The notes under the pieces were generated by a model. It ran no database searches. It was not told the origin of the DNA and saw only the letters and a list, made by a program, of their open reading frames with translations. Source: Mycolicibacterium rhodesiae (GTDB lineage: Bacteria > Actinomycetota > Actinomycetes > Mycobacteriales > Mycobacteriaceae). From it: 64,000 nt of DNA. Of this stretch, positions 54,755-63,999 are shown piece by piece. The stretch lies in NCBI RefSeq assembly GCF_002086695.1, contig NZ_MVIH01000013.1, positions 62,001 to 126,000 of the forward strand. The letters are read 5' to 3'. Made by a program: the position numbers and the translations under genes. How positions within the stretch are numbered: the first letter of the stretch is position 1; every line of letters starts with the position of its first letter.

Positions 54755-56847
54755 ATGCCATCGGCGATCGGGTGGGGCCGCACTGGCGGCTTGGCAGTGG
54801 CCGTGGGTGCCTGCCTGGCCCTGAGCTGCCCCGCCGTCGCCGGTGCTGATTCGCCCGATTCGAGCCATTCGAACAGCTCGTCGCACAGCGTCGGCCACGC
54901 CAAACCCAAAAGCGGTGTCGCCTCGCCGGCCCGCGCAGCTGCCAAACCACGCAGCACCGTCAGGACCGCGCCCGCGGTGGCCGCACGGAAACCGAACCCC
55001 GTCGAATCGGTGGTCTCGGCGGTCCTAGGCGCGCTGACGTTCGCGCGCCGCGAGTTCGAGCACACGCTGTTCAACAAGGCGCCGACGATCGACTACGACC
55101 AGACCAACAACAGCCTCACCGCGGGCAATGCCATCACCGGCAACATCGGCGCGACGGATCCCGAGGGCGACCCACTGGCATACAAGATCAAGCAGCAGCC
55201 GACGTCGGGGACGGTGACCATCGACGGTCACGGCACGTTCGTCTACACGCCCGGCGCGCCGATGCAGCCCGGGGACACCGCGCAGTTCGTCGTCGCCGTC
55301 ATCGATCGCGGAACGGGCCTGCACGGCTTGGCTTCGCTGTTCTCCCCGAAGACCGCCGGCACCACCACCGCGACCATCACGGTGGCGGCGATCGGTCCCC
55401 AGCCGCCCCGGCTGAGCATCTCCGATGCCACCGCAACCGAACCCACCGGCACGCGCGTCGGTGCCGGCTTCTGGCACACCAGCGGTAACCAAATCCTGGA
55501 CGCCGCAGGCAATCCGGTGCAGATCGCCGGCGTCAACTGGTACGGCTTCGAAGGCTACAACGGTGTCCCGGACGGACTGTGGACACGCAACTACAAAGAC
55601 ATGATGGACCAGATGGTCAGCGAGGGTTTCAATACCATCCGGCTGCCCTACTCCCAGGACGTCCTGCATGGCCAGATTCCGGGCGACAGCATCGATTTCA
55701 ACATCAACCCCGATCTGCAAGGCCTGACGTCGATCCAGGTGATGGACAAGGTCATCGACTACGCGGGCGAGATCGGCCTCAAAATCATTCTCGACCATCA
55801 TCGCAACGACGCGGGCATCAGCACCACGGCCAACGGCCTCTGGTACGACGACAAATACAGCGAGACGGACTGGGTCAACGACTGGGTGACGCTGGTTGCG
55901 CGCTACGCCGGGAACCCGACCGTGATCGGCGTCGACCTGCACAACGAACCGTACAACTGCACGTGGGGCGGCGGCGGCGCGGACGACTGGGCCCGCGCCG
56001 CCGAACGAGCAGGCAACGCGATCCTCGCCGTCAACCCCGACCTGTTGATCATGGTCGAGGGCATCGGCGTTTACCACGACCAATTCTATTGGTGGGGCGG
56101 CAATCTGATGGGCGTCCGGGATCGTCCGATCGTGCTGAACGTACCCAACCGCGTGGTCTACTCGCCGCACGATTACCCGAACTCGCTGTTTCCCCAGACC
56201 TGGTTCACCGGTGACGATTTCGGCGCCGGGCTGCCGGACGTCTTCACCAACGCTGGGGCTACATCTACCAAGACAACATCGCGCCGATCTATCTCGGCGA
56301 GTTCGGTACCGGCCTGACCGACCAGAAGGACATCATCTGGTTTGAGGCCCTTACCTCCTACCTGTCCGGCGATTTCGACAACAACGGAACCATCGACATC
56401 CCGGCCGGCGACGAGCCCATCAGCTGGACGTACTGGGCGTGGAATGCCAGCTTCGTGGACAACGGCGGCATCCTGACCGACGACTGGACAACGGTCGATC
56501 CGAACAAGTTGACCTACCTCAAGCCCATCCAGTTCGCCTTCAACGACCGCACAGGCACTTCGGTGGCCACGTTCACCGTGACGCTGAGCGCTGCATCGGA
56601 CCAGACCGTCACCGTGCACTACACCACCTCGGGCGGCTCGGCCATCGCGGGCAGCGACTTCGTCGGCGCTGCCGGAACGGTGACGTTCCTACCCGGTGAG
56701 ACGAGCAAAACCGTTGCGGTGACGGTGCTCGGCGATTCAGCGGCAGAGAACACCGAGACGTTCACAGTCGTGCTGTCCGGTCCGGCCAATGCCACGGTGA
56801 CTGATGCCACCGGAGTCGGCACGATCGTGGATCACACCATGGTCTAA
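54755..56847 (+). pseudogene. Secreted GH5 cellulase-like protein with Calx-beta tail, frameshifted
   Basis: The ATG at 54755 opens a signal peptide (1-31, cut after VAGA). A Ser/Pro/Ala-rich linker follows, then a cadherin/VCBS-like repeat (about 108-212) and a GH5 catalytic domain starting near 238 (GFWHTSGNQILDAAGNP). The acid/base Glu398 in LHNEP is in frame. After Phe497 (codon 56243-56245) the frame breaks. Adding one base, for example TTCAACCAACGC for TTCACCAACGC, restores QRWGYIYQDN, the nucleophile region LGEFG and a Calx-beta domain ending at 56847. As read, the first frame stops at 56317 without the nucleophile. This is either a real one-base deletion or a sequencing error. A restored protein would be about 697 aa. 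Confidence 0.85.
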
Positions 56848-58418
56848 CCGACCACCCGGTAGCTGGTCGACCTGGCGGCCCGCTGCCACAACACACCGTC
56901 GCCGGCGGTCACCCCCGCGGCGCTCAGTTCCCGCTTGAGGATCTTGTTGGTCGCAGTCTGCGGCAGGTCGTCGTTGATGCGGACGAAGCTCGGCCACGCC
57001 TTCGGCGACAGATCGGGCTGGGCGGCCAGGAACTCCTCGAGCTGCGCGGGCGTCAGTGACTCACCGTGGCGCAGAACAATTGCCGCCATCACCTGATCGC
57101 CCACCCGCTCGTCGGGCACGGCGTACACCGCGACCTGGTTGAGCTGCGGCAGGCGCAGCATGATCCGTTCGATCGGTGCGGCGGCCATGTTCTCTCCGTC
57201 GACCCGCATCCAGTCCGAGGTCCGGCCTGCGAGATAGATCCAGCCGCCGGCGTCGCGGTAGGCCAGGTCACCGGTCCAGTACATGCCGTGCCGCAGGCGC
57301 TCGGAGGTGGCCGCCGGGTCGTTGTAGTAGCCGGTGAACGGTCCGGACCCGGTGGTGTTGACCAACTCCCCCACCGCGTCGTCGGCATTGAGCAGAGCAC
57401 CGTTGTCGTCGAAAACTGCGGTGGCACACTCGGTCACGGTATCGGGATCATAGATCGACACCCCGCCCCAGCCCTTGCCGATCGAGCCGGGTGGGGTACC
57501 GTCCTCGCGGACCACGACGACCGCGAACTCGCTGGAGCCGAATCCGTCGATGATGCGGCAGCCGAAACGCCGTGAGAATTCCGCGATATCGCGTTCGGTG
57601 GCCTCGTTGCCGTACATGATGCGCAGCGGGTTGTCGGCGTCGTCGGGACGCTCGGGGGTGGCCAGCACCAGCGCCAGCGGCTTACCGACGTAATTCATGA
57701 AAGTCACGCCGTAGCGGCGTAGGTCCGGCAGCAACCGTGACACGGAGAACTTCACCGGCACCATCGCCGCTCCGGCGGTGACCGCCACCGAGAAGCCGAC
57801 GGCCACCCCGTTGGAGTGGAACAGCGGCATCGCGAGGTAGCACACGTCATCGGCGGTGATGTCCATCTGAGCCACCAGGCTCAGACCGCACATCACGCTC
57901 ATCGTGTGGACGAAGGGCACCGCCTTGGGGTTGCCGCTGGTACCGGAGGTGAAGATCATCATGAACGGGTCCGTGCCGGTGACCTCTTGCGGCACAAGAG
58001 GTTTCGCATTCATGACGGCATCGGCGTAGCGCCGGCCCGCGACGTTCAGCACCGTGACGCCGGTGAGGTCCAGCCCGTCGATCAACGCGGCATGATCGTC
58101 ATCGACCAATAGCAGCTGGCAATCCGAGCGCGTGATGTCCGACACCAGGCCCGCACCACGGCGGGTGGTGTTGATACCGCACAGCACGTAGCCGCCGAGC
58201 GCCGCGGCGGCCATCGACCGCACATAGGCCGGCGAATTCGTCATCAGCGCACCGACATGCATGGGCCGTGCCGGATCAAGCAGGGCCAACATGGCGGAGG
58301 CCTCGGCCGCGGCGTCGGCCAGGTATTGACGCCACGTCCAGGTGCGCTCGGGTGAGATCACCGCGACGGAATCGTCATCGGTGCGGGTGCGCAACAGCTT
58401 CTGGACGGTATCGATCAT
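56844..58418 (-). CDS. FadD-type fatty acid/steroid acyl-CoA ligase
   Basis: This 524-aa ANL-superfamily ligase has the P-loop MIFTSGTSGNPKA (about 175), DGFGSSE as the A5-type motif, the hinge YWTGDLAYRD and RTSDWMRVDGENM, and the C-terminal catalytic Lys in TNKILKRE. It resembles FadD17-like enzymes. It would activate a carboxylate, perhaps a steroid side chain or terpenoid acid, as its CoA thioester. That makes it the entry enzyme for the operon. The ATG overlaps the DUF35 gene stop (ATGA). A frame extending to 58553 is rejected because it lies inside that gene. Confidence 0.9.
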   Translation of the reverse strand: MIDTVQKLLRTRTDDDSVAVISPERTWTWRQYLADAAAEASAMLALLDPARPMHVGALMTNSPAYVRSMAAAALGGYVLCGINTTRRGAGLVSDITRSDCQLLLVDDDHAALIDGLDLTGVTVLNVAGRRYADAVMNAKPLVPQEVTGTDPFMMIFTSGTSGNPKAVPFVHTMSVMCGLSLVAQMDITADDVCYLAMPLFHSNGVAVGFSVAVTAGAAMVPVKFSVSRLLPDLRRYGVTFMNYVGKPLALVLATPERPDDADNPLRIMYGNEATERDIAEFSRRFGCRIIDGFGSSEFAVVVVREDGTPPGSIGKGWGGVSIYDPDTVTECATAVFDDNGALLNADDAVGELVNTTGSGPFTGYYNDPAATSERLRHGMYWTGDLAYRDAGGWIYLAGRTSDWMRVDGENMAAAPIERIMLRLPQLNQVAVYAVPDERVGDQVMAAIVLRHGESLTPAQLEEFLAAQPDLSPKAWPSFVRINDDLPQTATNKILKRELSAAGVTAGDGVLWQRAARSTSYRVVG

Positions 58419-58822
58419 GTGGGTCGATAACGCAGCAGGGTCATTCCGGTGCCGGGGAGGTCGTAGAATACCGGGGCGACGCGCATCCCGATCCGGACGT
58501 TCTCGGGGTCGACATCCACCAACTCGGTGGAGAACCGCGGCCCGACGTCCCACTGCACGACCGCGGGAAGCTGCGGCAGCGCATCAGCCCACGGCGGACC
58601 GGTCGGTCGGCGAGCGACCGTGTACGTGTACAGCGTTGCGGCACCGTCGATCTCGCGCCACTGGAGATCGTCGGCCAGGGTTCCCGGTGCCAGCGTGCGC
58701 GGATAGAACACGTAGCGGCCTGCCGAGGGTGAATACTGCACCAGGATCCGGTGCTGGGCCAGTGCATCCCAGAACGGTTGCGACACCGGCGTGGGTTCGG
58801 GAACGGGCATCGGCTCGGCCAT
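58415..58822 (-). CDS. DUF35 OB-fold protein lacking zinc-ribbon cysteines
   Basis: This 135-aa protein shows the DUF35 pattern. The helix PFWDALAQHRILVQY is followed by a region where relatives have a C..CG...C..C zinc ribbon; here it reads SPSAGRYVFYPRTLAPG with no Cys, and the whole protein has none. The OB fold follows (YTYTVARRPTGPP, then STELVDVDPENVRIGMRV). DUF35 domains bind and support thiolase-fold partners, as in Ltp2 with the DUF35 part of ChsH2. It sits directly after the Ltp-like gene, so it is probably its partner. Confidence 0.87.
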   Translation of the reverse strand: MAEPMPVPEPTPVSQPFWDALAQHRILVQYSPSAGRYVFYPRTLAPGTLADDLQWREIDGAATLYTYTVARRPTGPPWADALPQLPAVVQWDVGPRFSTELVDVDPENVRIGMRVAPVFYDLPGTGMTLLRYRPT

Positions 58823-60021
58823 CAGTCGCCTCCCAACACCAATGCCACCTGCTCGCTCATGATTCCACCGGTCCCGGCGACGAACGCGGTATTGGCGTCG
58901 GGTACCTGCGCCGCCGCCGAGCGGCCCATCAACTGGCGGGCGGCGTCGACCACATGGTGCATCCCCCCGGACATCCCGGCCTGGCCATAGGACAGCTGGC
59001 CGCCTGCGGTGTTGAGTGGGAAGTCGCCGCGGAAGGTGAGGTCGCGGTCCTTGATCCAGCTCATGCCGTGGCCCTTCGGACAGAATCCGGCGTCTTCCAG
59101 AGTCATCAGCACCGTGATCGTGTAGCAGTCGTAGACCGACGCGATGTCAACGTCGGCGGGTGTGAGCCCGGCCATCGCGAACGCCCGCTCGGCTGAGCGG
59201 GCGATGGGCGTGACCATCGGATCATGGGCGTATGTCGTGGTCTTGAAGGCGATGTGCTCACCGAAACCCTTGACCCACACCGGACGATGACGACTCTTGC
59301 GGGCAACGTCGGAATTGGCGATCAACACCCCGGTACCGCCGTGGACGGGCATGACGATCTCCAGCATGCGGATCGGGTCGGCGATCATCGGGCTGGCGAG
59401 CACATCCGCCTCGGTGAGCGGCTTGCCGTGGAACACCGCGCCGGGATGCGCACAGGCGTTGGTGCGCTGGTCCACCACGATCTTGGCCAGCGCCGATGGG
59501 TCGTAACCGTACTGCGCCCCGTAGCGTTGGGCGATCTGGGCGAACGGGGCGTTCTGCCCGACGTTGCCGTACGGGATCTCGTATTCGGCCTGCGGCGATC
59601 CGTAGTTGTTGCTCGACGCCCCGTACCAGCTCGGCGCGACCGGCTCACGCCGAGCCGATCGGGGCAGGGCACGGGACCCGGGCAGCACGGCCAGCACCGC
59701 GTCGCACAACCCGAGCTCGACGGCGACCGCCGCACGCCACACCATCGCGGCCGACGTTGCACCGCCGAGGTCTACCCGCTCACCGAAATCGATGGGCAAC
59801 CCCAGGTATTCACTCAAGGTCGCCGGCACGAACATGTCCGATTCGGCCAGGCCGTGCGAGATCAGCCCGTTGACCACGCTCGCGTCCAGCCCGGCGTCGT
59901 CCAGCACGAGCTTCGTCAGCGCCGCGTACTGGTCAAGGGTGAACGATCCGGGGCCGGTCGGCTTGCGTTCGGCGGGCAGCTCGGCGATCCCGACGATCGC
60001 CGCCTCACCGGCCAGCTTCAT
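58822..60021 (-). CDS. Thiolase-fold lipid transfer protein-like aldolase (Ltp2-like)
   Basis: This 399-aa protein is of SCP-x/thiolase type. The nucleophilic thiolase Cys is absent; the segment reads DLGGATSAAM (near 86-95). Tyr300 (YDCYTIT) and Tyr345 (GGQLSYGQ) fall where the catalytic tyrosines of the Ltp2 retro-aldolase lie. This supports retro-aldol cleavage of a beta-hydroxyacyl-CoA rather than thiolysis. The ATG at 60021 overlaps the MaoC gene stop as TGATG. The DUF35 gene follows directly. The substrate is inferred to be a steroid- or terpenoid-like acyl-CoA. Confidence 0.88.
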   Translation of the reverse strand: MKLAGEAAIVGIAELPAERKPTGPGSFTLDQYAALTKLVLDDAGLDASVVNGLISHGLAESDMFVPATLSEYLGLPIDFGERVDLGGATSAAMVWRAAVAVELGLCDAVLAVLPGSRALPRSARREPVAPSWYGASSNNYGSPQAEYEIPYGNVGQNAPFAQIAQRYGAQYGYDPSALAKIVVDQRTNACAHPGAVFHGKPLTEADVLASPMIADPIRMLEIVMPVHGGTGVLIANSDVARKSRHRPVWVKGFGEHIAFKTTTYAHDPMVTPIARSAERAFAMAGLTPADVDIASVYDCYTITVLMTLEDAGFCPKGHGMSWIKDRDLTFRGDFPLNTAGGQLSYGQAGMSGGMHHVVDAARQLMGRSAAAQVPDANTAFVAGTGGIMSEQVALVLGGD

Positions 60022-60458
60022 CAACAATCCCCAAGTCTGCGAGGTAATTCCACCGTTGCGGTGCCGGGCATCAGAACCTCCGCGTCACGCCTGCCCGCGA
60101 TCTCCAGGTCCACCAATCCGCGGTTCGCCTCGATCCGTTTGGCGGTGACCGTGCCTGCGAAGGTCAGCGGCTGTCCGGGGAATGCCACTGCGCGGTTCTG
60201 CACCGAATAGTTCACCAGCCTGCCGCGTCCGCCGATCCAGTCGGTGATCGCGCGGGCCAGCAGCGCGGCCTGCAACGGTCCCTGCACCAGGATGTCGTCG
60301 TACCCCTCTGCGTCGCGTGCCCACTGCTTGTCGTAGTGAATGCGATGGCCGTTGTAGGTGGCGGCGCTGAAGAAGAACATCTGCGTCTCGTCGACGGTGA
60401 CGGTGAGCTCCGGTATCCGGTCGCCGGGCTCGACGTCGTCGAAGAACAACTGGCTCAT
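60021..60458 (-). CDS. MaoC-fold enoyl-CoA hydratase subunit
   Basis: This 145-aa single hot-dog protein has the hydratase-2-like motif YNGHRIHYDKQWA (about 38-50), with Asp/His positions for water activation, and VQGPLQAALLARAI afterwards. It resembles ChsH1 of the igr operon, which works as a heterodimer with a second hot-dog protein. The second partner is probably the preceding gene, with which it overlaps by ATGA. It would hydrate a 2-enoyl-CoA to give the substrate for the Ltp-like aldolase. Confidence 0.87.
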   Translation of the reverse strand: MSQLFFDDVEPGDRIPELTVTVDETQMFFFSAATYNGHRIHYDKQWARDAEGYDDILVQGPLQAALLARAITDWIGGRGRLVNYSVQNRAVAFPGQPLTFAGTVTAKRIEANRGLVDLEIAGRRDAEVLMPGTATVELPRRLGDC

Positions 60459-60952
60459 GGGCGCGCAATCATCGACGTGGACGCCTCGGCGAGCAGCTCG
60501 CCGTGCTGGTTGCGGTAGACGGTGTGCCAGGTGACCAGAACGAATCGCCCTGAGCGGCCATCTTTTTCCACGACCGAATCGATGGTGCGGACCATCTCGA
60601 TCTCGTCGCGGTGATAGGCGGGCAGGTGAAAGGTGGTGCTCTCGCCACCGGCCATCCGCCGCGGCGCCTTCGGGAAGGCCAGACTGCCCGAGACCGCACC
60701 CGACGACCCGTCCTGGCGAAGGGCGGACAGCGGGCTGACGCCGAGGACGGCGTATTGCAGATACAGCGGTGGGCAGATGACGTCGCGGTACCCGTTGGCG
60801 CGGGCATAGTCCGGGTCGAACCACAGCGGGTTGTGATCGCCGACGGCGGCAGCCCAGCGTTGCCAGTCCCGGCGGATCACCTCGCCGGTGGCGGTGGCCG
60901 CGACGGTGCCGACGCGCGCCGCCGTCTCCGGGTCGATCAGACTTTCGGTCAC
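60455..60952 (-). CDS. MaoC-type N-terminal hot-dog domain dehydratase subunit
   Basis: This 165-aa FAS1-type MaoC_dehydrat_N protein has GDHNPLWFDPDYARANGY near 38-55 and PPLYLQYAVLG, and ends in a long strand pair. In ChsH2 this domain is fused to DUF35; here the domains are separate genes. It lacks the catalytic-type YxGxxIHYD motif seen in its neighbour, so it is likely the structural partner. The GTG start overlaps the upstream FadE stop (GTGA). Confidence 0.85.
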   Translation of the reverse strand: MTESLIDPETAARVGTVAATATGEVIRRDWQRWAAAVGDHNPLWFDPDYARANGYRDVICPPLYLQYAVLGVSPLSALRQDGSSGAVSGSLAFPKAPRRMAGGESTTFHLPAYHRDEIEMVRTIDSVVEKDGRSGRFVLVTWHTVYRNQHGELLAEASTSMIARP

Positions 60953-62055
60953 CGGCCGTCCTTGCGCCGCAGCCGGTCACCGACGGCAGCGCGGCTGACC
61001 TCGTCCTCGTCCAACCAGGCTGCGGCGATGTCGGCACCGCCGCCCAGCGTGGAGAGCACCCTGGCACGTTCCGACCACAGGTAGAGGTCGGTCTCCACGA
61101 CGTATCCCATCCCGCCGTGCAATTGATGGGCGTCGAGGGTCGCCCACTTGGCCGCCGTGGCGGACTGGATGCGAGCGATCGCAGTTTCCCGAACGGCGCT
61201 GCGGCCCTGGCTGATCGCGGCTATGGCGGACCGCGCGGCCAGCCGGGCCGCCGCCAGCGCGATGTGCATATCGGCCACGATGTGCTGGGCGGCCTGGAAG
61301 GAGGCGATCGGTCGGCCGAACTGGTGGCGCACGGTGGTGTAGCGCACGGTGCGTTCGAGCACCGCCTCGCCGACGCCGACGAGATCGAGCGCCGTCAACG
61401 CCACCGCCGCGTTGGCGGTACGACGGAGCTCGTCGCGGCCCAACGCGGCGCCGTCGTTGAGGACATCGTCGACCGGCACATCGTCGAAGCGCAGCACGGA
61501 GGCACGGTGGCCGCCCATCAACGCCAGTGGCCGCAGCGTCACGCCGTCGTTGTGCAGCCGGACGACGAACCCGACGGTGTTGCCGGACCGGTCGAATCCG
61601 GACACGACGACGATGTCGGCGGTGTCCGCGTCGTTCACGAAATCGGCTGTGCCGGTGAGGCGCCACGTGCCGTCACGATCCTGATCGGCGCGCATGGTGG
61701 CGGTCACATCGGCTGCGTCATTCGGATTCCAGAGCGCTGTGGTGGCGGAGATCCGTCCGGCGGTCAGATCGGGCAGCCACGTCACGCAGGACTTCTCGCC
61801 GCCGAGGATGTGCAGGGCGTGCGCGGCGATCGCGGTGCTGTGCACCCGCATCGGGCACAGGGCCCGGCCCGCTTCGCGGGCGAAGATTCCGAGATCCGAC
61901 AGGGATCCGCCGGAGCCGCCGTAGGCTTCCGGCAGCCCCAGTCCCATCACCCCGGCCGTGGCGAGGTCGCCCCACAGATCGGCGCGGCCTGCGGCCAGCA
62001 GGCCGCGCAGACTGGCTTCCAGATCGCGATCATCTTGCGAGGGAACGAGTTTCAT
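60949..62055 (-). CDS. Acyl-CoA dehydrogenase, second (probably non-catalytic) subunit
   Basis: This 368-aa ACAD-fold protein has a recognisable middle domain (TATMRADQDRDGTWRLTGTADFV) and C-terminal helical bundle (HQFGRPIASFQAAQHIVADM, LHGGMGYVVETDLYLW). The usual catalytic Glu is missing from both alternative sites: the helix position reads ELRRTANAA and the YEGT position LGGGAD. FadE pairs of steroid catabolism form alpha2beta2 complexes with one active subunit. This is the likely partner of the next FadE. The ATG lies one base after the upstream stop (TGAGATG). Confidence 0.88.
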   Translation of the reverse strand: MKLVPSQDDRDLEASLRGLLAAGRADLWGDLATAGVMGLGLPEAYGGSGGSLSDLGIFAREAGRALCPMRVHSTAIAAHALHILGGEKSCVTWLPDLTAGRISATTALWNPNDAADVTATMRADQDRDGTWRLTGTADFVNDADTADIVVVSGFDRSGNTVGFVVRLHNDGVTLRPLALMGGHRASVLRFDDVPVDDVLNDGAALGRDELRRTANAAVALTALDLVGVGEAVLERTVRYTTVRHQFGRPIASFQAAQHIVADMHIALAAARLAARSAIAAISQGRSAVRETAIARIQSATAAKWATLDAHQLHGGMGYVVETDLYLWSERARVLSTLGGGADIAAAWLDEDEVSRAAVGDRLRRKDGR

Positions 62056-62056
62056 C

Positions 62057-63235
62057 TCACCGTCCGTAGGAGGGCATGCTGTTGCCGCGCTGGGCGATGA
62101 CGTCGCGGAGTACCTCGTTGGTACCGCCGCCGAAGCGCATGAGGGGCGCAAACCGGTAGAGCTTCTCGAATCGGCCGCCGGCCGGCGCCTCCGAATTTCG
62201 GTGCGCGAGCAGGCCTTCGGCTCCGAGCAGGTCGATACCGAGGTCGGCGATGCGCTGTCGCAATTCGCTGCTGAAGACCTTCTCGACGCTGACTTCCACG
62301 GTGGGGATCACCCCACCGGCCAACAACGACGACGCCTCGTAGCCCATCAGCCCGGCGACCTCGACGTCGGCCTCGGCCTGGGCCAGCCTGCGGCGGAAAC
62401 CGGGATTGTCGATAGGCACGGTGCCGTCACGGCGCGGCATCCGTGCCAGCACCTGCAACTCGTCGAGTGCACGCCGCAGGTCCCCGGCGTTGGTCAGCGC
62501 ACCGCGCTCCAGATCGAGGGCGCCGGTGATGTAGGACCAGCCGCGGTTCTCCTCCCCGATCAGGTTGGTCACCGGTACCCGCACGTCGTCGAAGAAGACC
62601 TCGTTGGTCCGGTAACCGGACCACGCGATCAGCGGGCGGATCCGGACACCGGGACTGTCCACGGGGACGACGATCACCGAGATTCCCCGGTGTCGCTGGG
62701 CCTGCGGATCGGTGCGCACGCAGAGCCATTCGTGGGTGGACCGCTGAGCTCCGCTGTTCCAGATCTTGGATCCGTTGATCACCCATTCGTCACCGTCGCG
62801 GACCGCCTTGGTCCGCAGCGACGCCAGATCGGTGCCGGCGTCCGGCTCGGAATATCCCAGCGCGCAGGTCATCTCGCCGCGCGCGATGAGCGGCAGGAAC
62901 TCACGCTTGTTCTGCTCGGTGCCGTGCCGCATGATCATCGGCGCGATCGAGGTGACGGTCAGATCCGGGCCCGGCGCACCCCAGTACTCGAACTCGGTCA
63001 TCAGCAGGTGCAGGTGCACCGGCCCCAGCCCGAGGCCGCCGTACTCCGCAGGCCAGTTCAGGCCGAACCAGCCCTTGGCGCCGAGTTTGCGGCGAAACGC
63101 CGCGACCTCGCCGCCCTGGTGCTCCAGATTGTGTTCGGCGATCTCGGCGCGAAGGGCGTCAGTGACGTTCTCCCGCAGGAATTCCCGCACCTCCGCCAAC
63201 CACGCGCGCTGTTCGGCGTCGAGGTCGAAATCCAC
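62057..63235 (-). CDS. Acyl-CoA dehydrogenase, catalytic subunit (FadE)
   Basis: This 392-aa ACAD carries the FAD/substrate motifs CALGYSEPDAGTDLASL and WVINGSKIWNSGA and the helix DLERGAL, where Glu243 takes the alternative catalytic-base position. The later YEGT site is GGGT. It would put a double bond alpha,beta into a CoA thioester using FAD. It is the first gene of the seven-gene operon. The GTG at 63235 has TAGGGT on the coding strand (63244-63249) 8 bases upstream, so the operon mRNA is probably leaderless. Confidence 0.92.
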   Translation of the reverse strand: MDFDLDAEQRAWLAEVREFLRENVTDALRAEIAEHNLEHQGGEVAAFRRKLGAKGWFGLNWPAEYGGLGLGPVHLHLLMTEFEYWGAPGPDLTVTSIAPMIMRHGTEQNKREFLPLIARGEMTCALGYSEPDAGTDLASLRTKAVRDGDEWVINGSKIWNSGAQRSTHEWLCVRTDPQAQRHRGISVIVVPVDSPGVRIRPLIAWSGYRTNEVFFDDVRVPVTNLIGEENRGWSYITGALDLERGALTNAGDLRRALDELQVLARMPRRDGTVPIDNPGFRRRLAQAEADVEVAGLMGYEASSLLAGGVIPTVEVSVEKVFSSELRQRIADLGIDLLGAEGLLAHRNSEAPAGGRFEKLYRFAPLMRFGGGTNEVLRDVIAQRGNSMPSYGR

Positions 63236-63243
63236 AAGTCAGC

Positions 63244-63249
63244 ACCCTA
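63244..63249 (-). promoter_or_regulatory. Putative -10 of the FadE-led operon
   Basis: On the minus strand TAGGGT stands 8 bases before the GTG. TTGACG lies about 15 bases further upstream, and AGTT/AACT arms spaced by 8 bases overlap that area, so a repressor site is possible. No clear KstR-type palindrome was seen. Confidence 0.4.
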
Positions 63250-63328
63250 GCCGAATAGTTAGTCCGTCAACTCATTAATGCTCGGTATCGGGGTGTCACA
63301 TTTCCGGCCCCGAAAGCATCTAGAGGAC

Positions 63329-63907
63329 ATGAGCAATAAGGCACGACTGGAACCCCTCACCCCGGACAAGGCTCCACTGCTGACCCGACTGATGTACCGC
63401 TGGGCCAAGCGACGCTTCGGCGAGGTCCCCGAACCGTTCGCCGTCTACGCCCATCACACCCGCCTGATGGTCGCCAACGCGGTCCACGAAGGGCTGCTGC
63501 AGAACGCCTCGAAGGCGCTGCCCGCCGACATCCGCGAACTCGCGGTGTTCTGGACGGCCCGCACCGTCGGCTGCTCGTGGTGCGTGGACTTCGGGCAGAT
63601 GCTGATGCGCCTCGAAGGACTCGACCTCGAGCGCCTGGAGCACATCGACGACTACGCCACCTCGCCCCTCTACTCCGACGACGAGCGAGCCGCGATCGCC
63701 TACGCCGATGCCATGACGAAGGACCCACACACGATCACCGATGAACAGGTCCACGATCTGCGTCGGCGCTTCGGCGCCGACGGGGTGATCGAGCTGACCT
63801 ACCAGGTCGGTATCGAGAACATGCGCGCCCGGATGAACTCGGCGCTGGGCATCACGGAGCAGGGATTCGGGTCCGGCGACAGCTGCCGAGTCCCCTGGGC
63901 GACCTAG
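63329..63907 (+). CDS. Carboxymuconolactone decarboxylase/AhpD-family protein
   Basis: This 192-aa all-helical protein has the CMD/AhpD redox-type motif CSWCVDFGQ (Cys, two residues, Cys, then His position replaced by Gln) after a hydrophobic helix. Family members are peroxidase-linked or decarboxylases, and many have no known role. The ATG at 63329 is preferred because the ORF extension upstream (63278) runs into the divergent promoter. It is divergent from the FadE operon by 93 bases and may respond to the same regulator. Confidence 0.82.
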   Translation: MSNKARLEPLTPDKAPLLTRLMYRWAKRRFGEVPEPFAVYAHHTRLMVANAVHEGLLQNASKALPADIRELAVFWTARTVGCSWCVDFGQMLMRLEGLDLERLEHIDDYATSPLYSDDERAAIAYADAMTKDPHTITDEQVHDLRRRFGADGVIELTYQVGIENMRARMNSALGITEQGFGSGDSCRVPWAT

Positions 63908-63973
63908 CCACCGATTCCATCGATCTGTTACCTCCAGGAAAACAATTCCGCAGAATCTCCGCATCCTGGCGAC

Positions 63974-63999
63974 TGAAACCGTAGTCTCGTCTCGTTTCA
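63974..63999. promoter_or_regulatory. Inverted repeat at right edge
   Basis: TGAAAC (63974-63979) and GTTTCA (63994-63999) form exact 6-bp arms around 14 bases in the AT-richer gap after the CMD gene. It may be an operator for a gene outside the window. No gene lies between 63908 and 64000. Confidence 0.25.

Noticed and set aside
63236..63328. KstR-type operator in the divergent gap before the FadE operon
   Set aside because: Only short AGTT/AACT arms were seen; they do not match the KstR palindrome as I know it.
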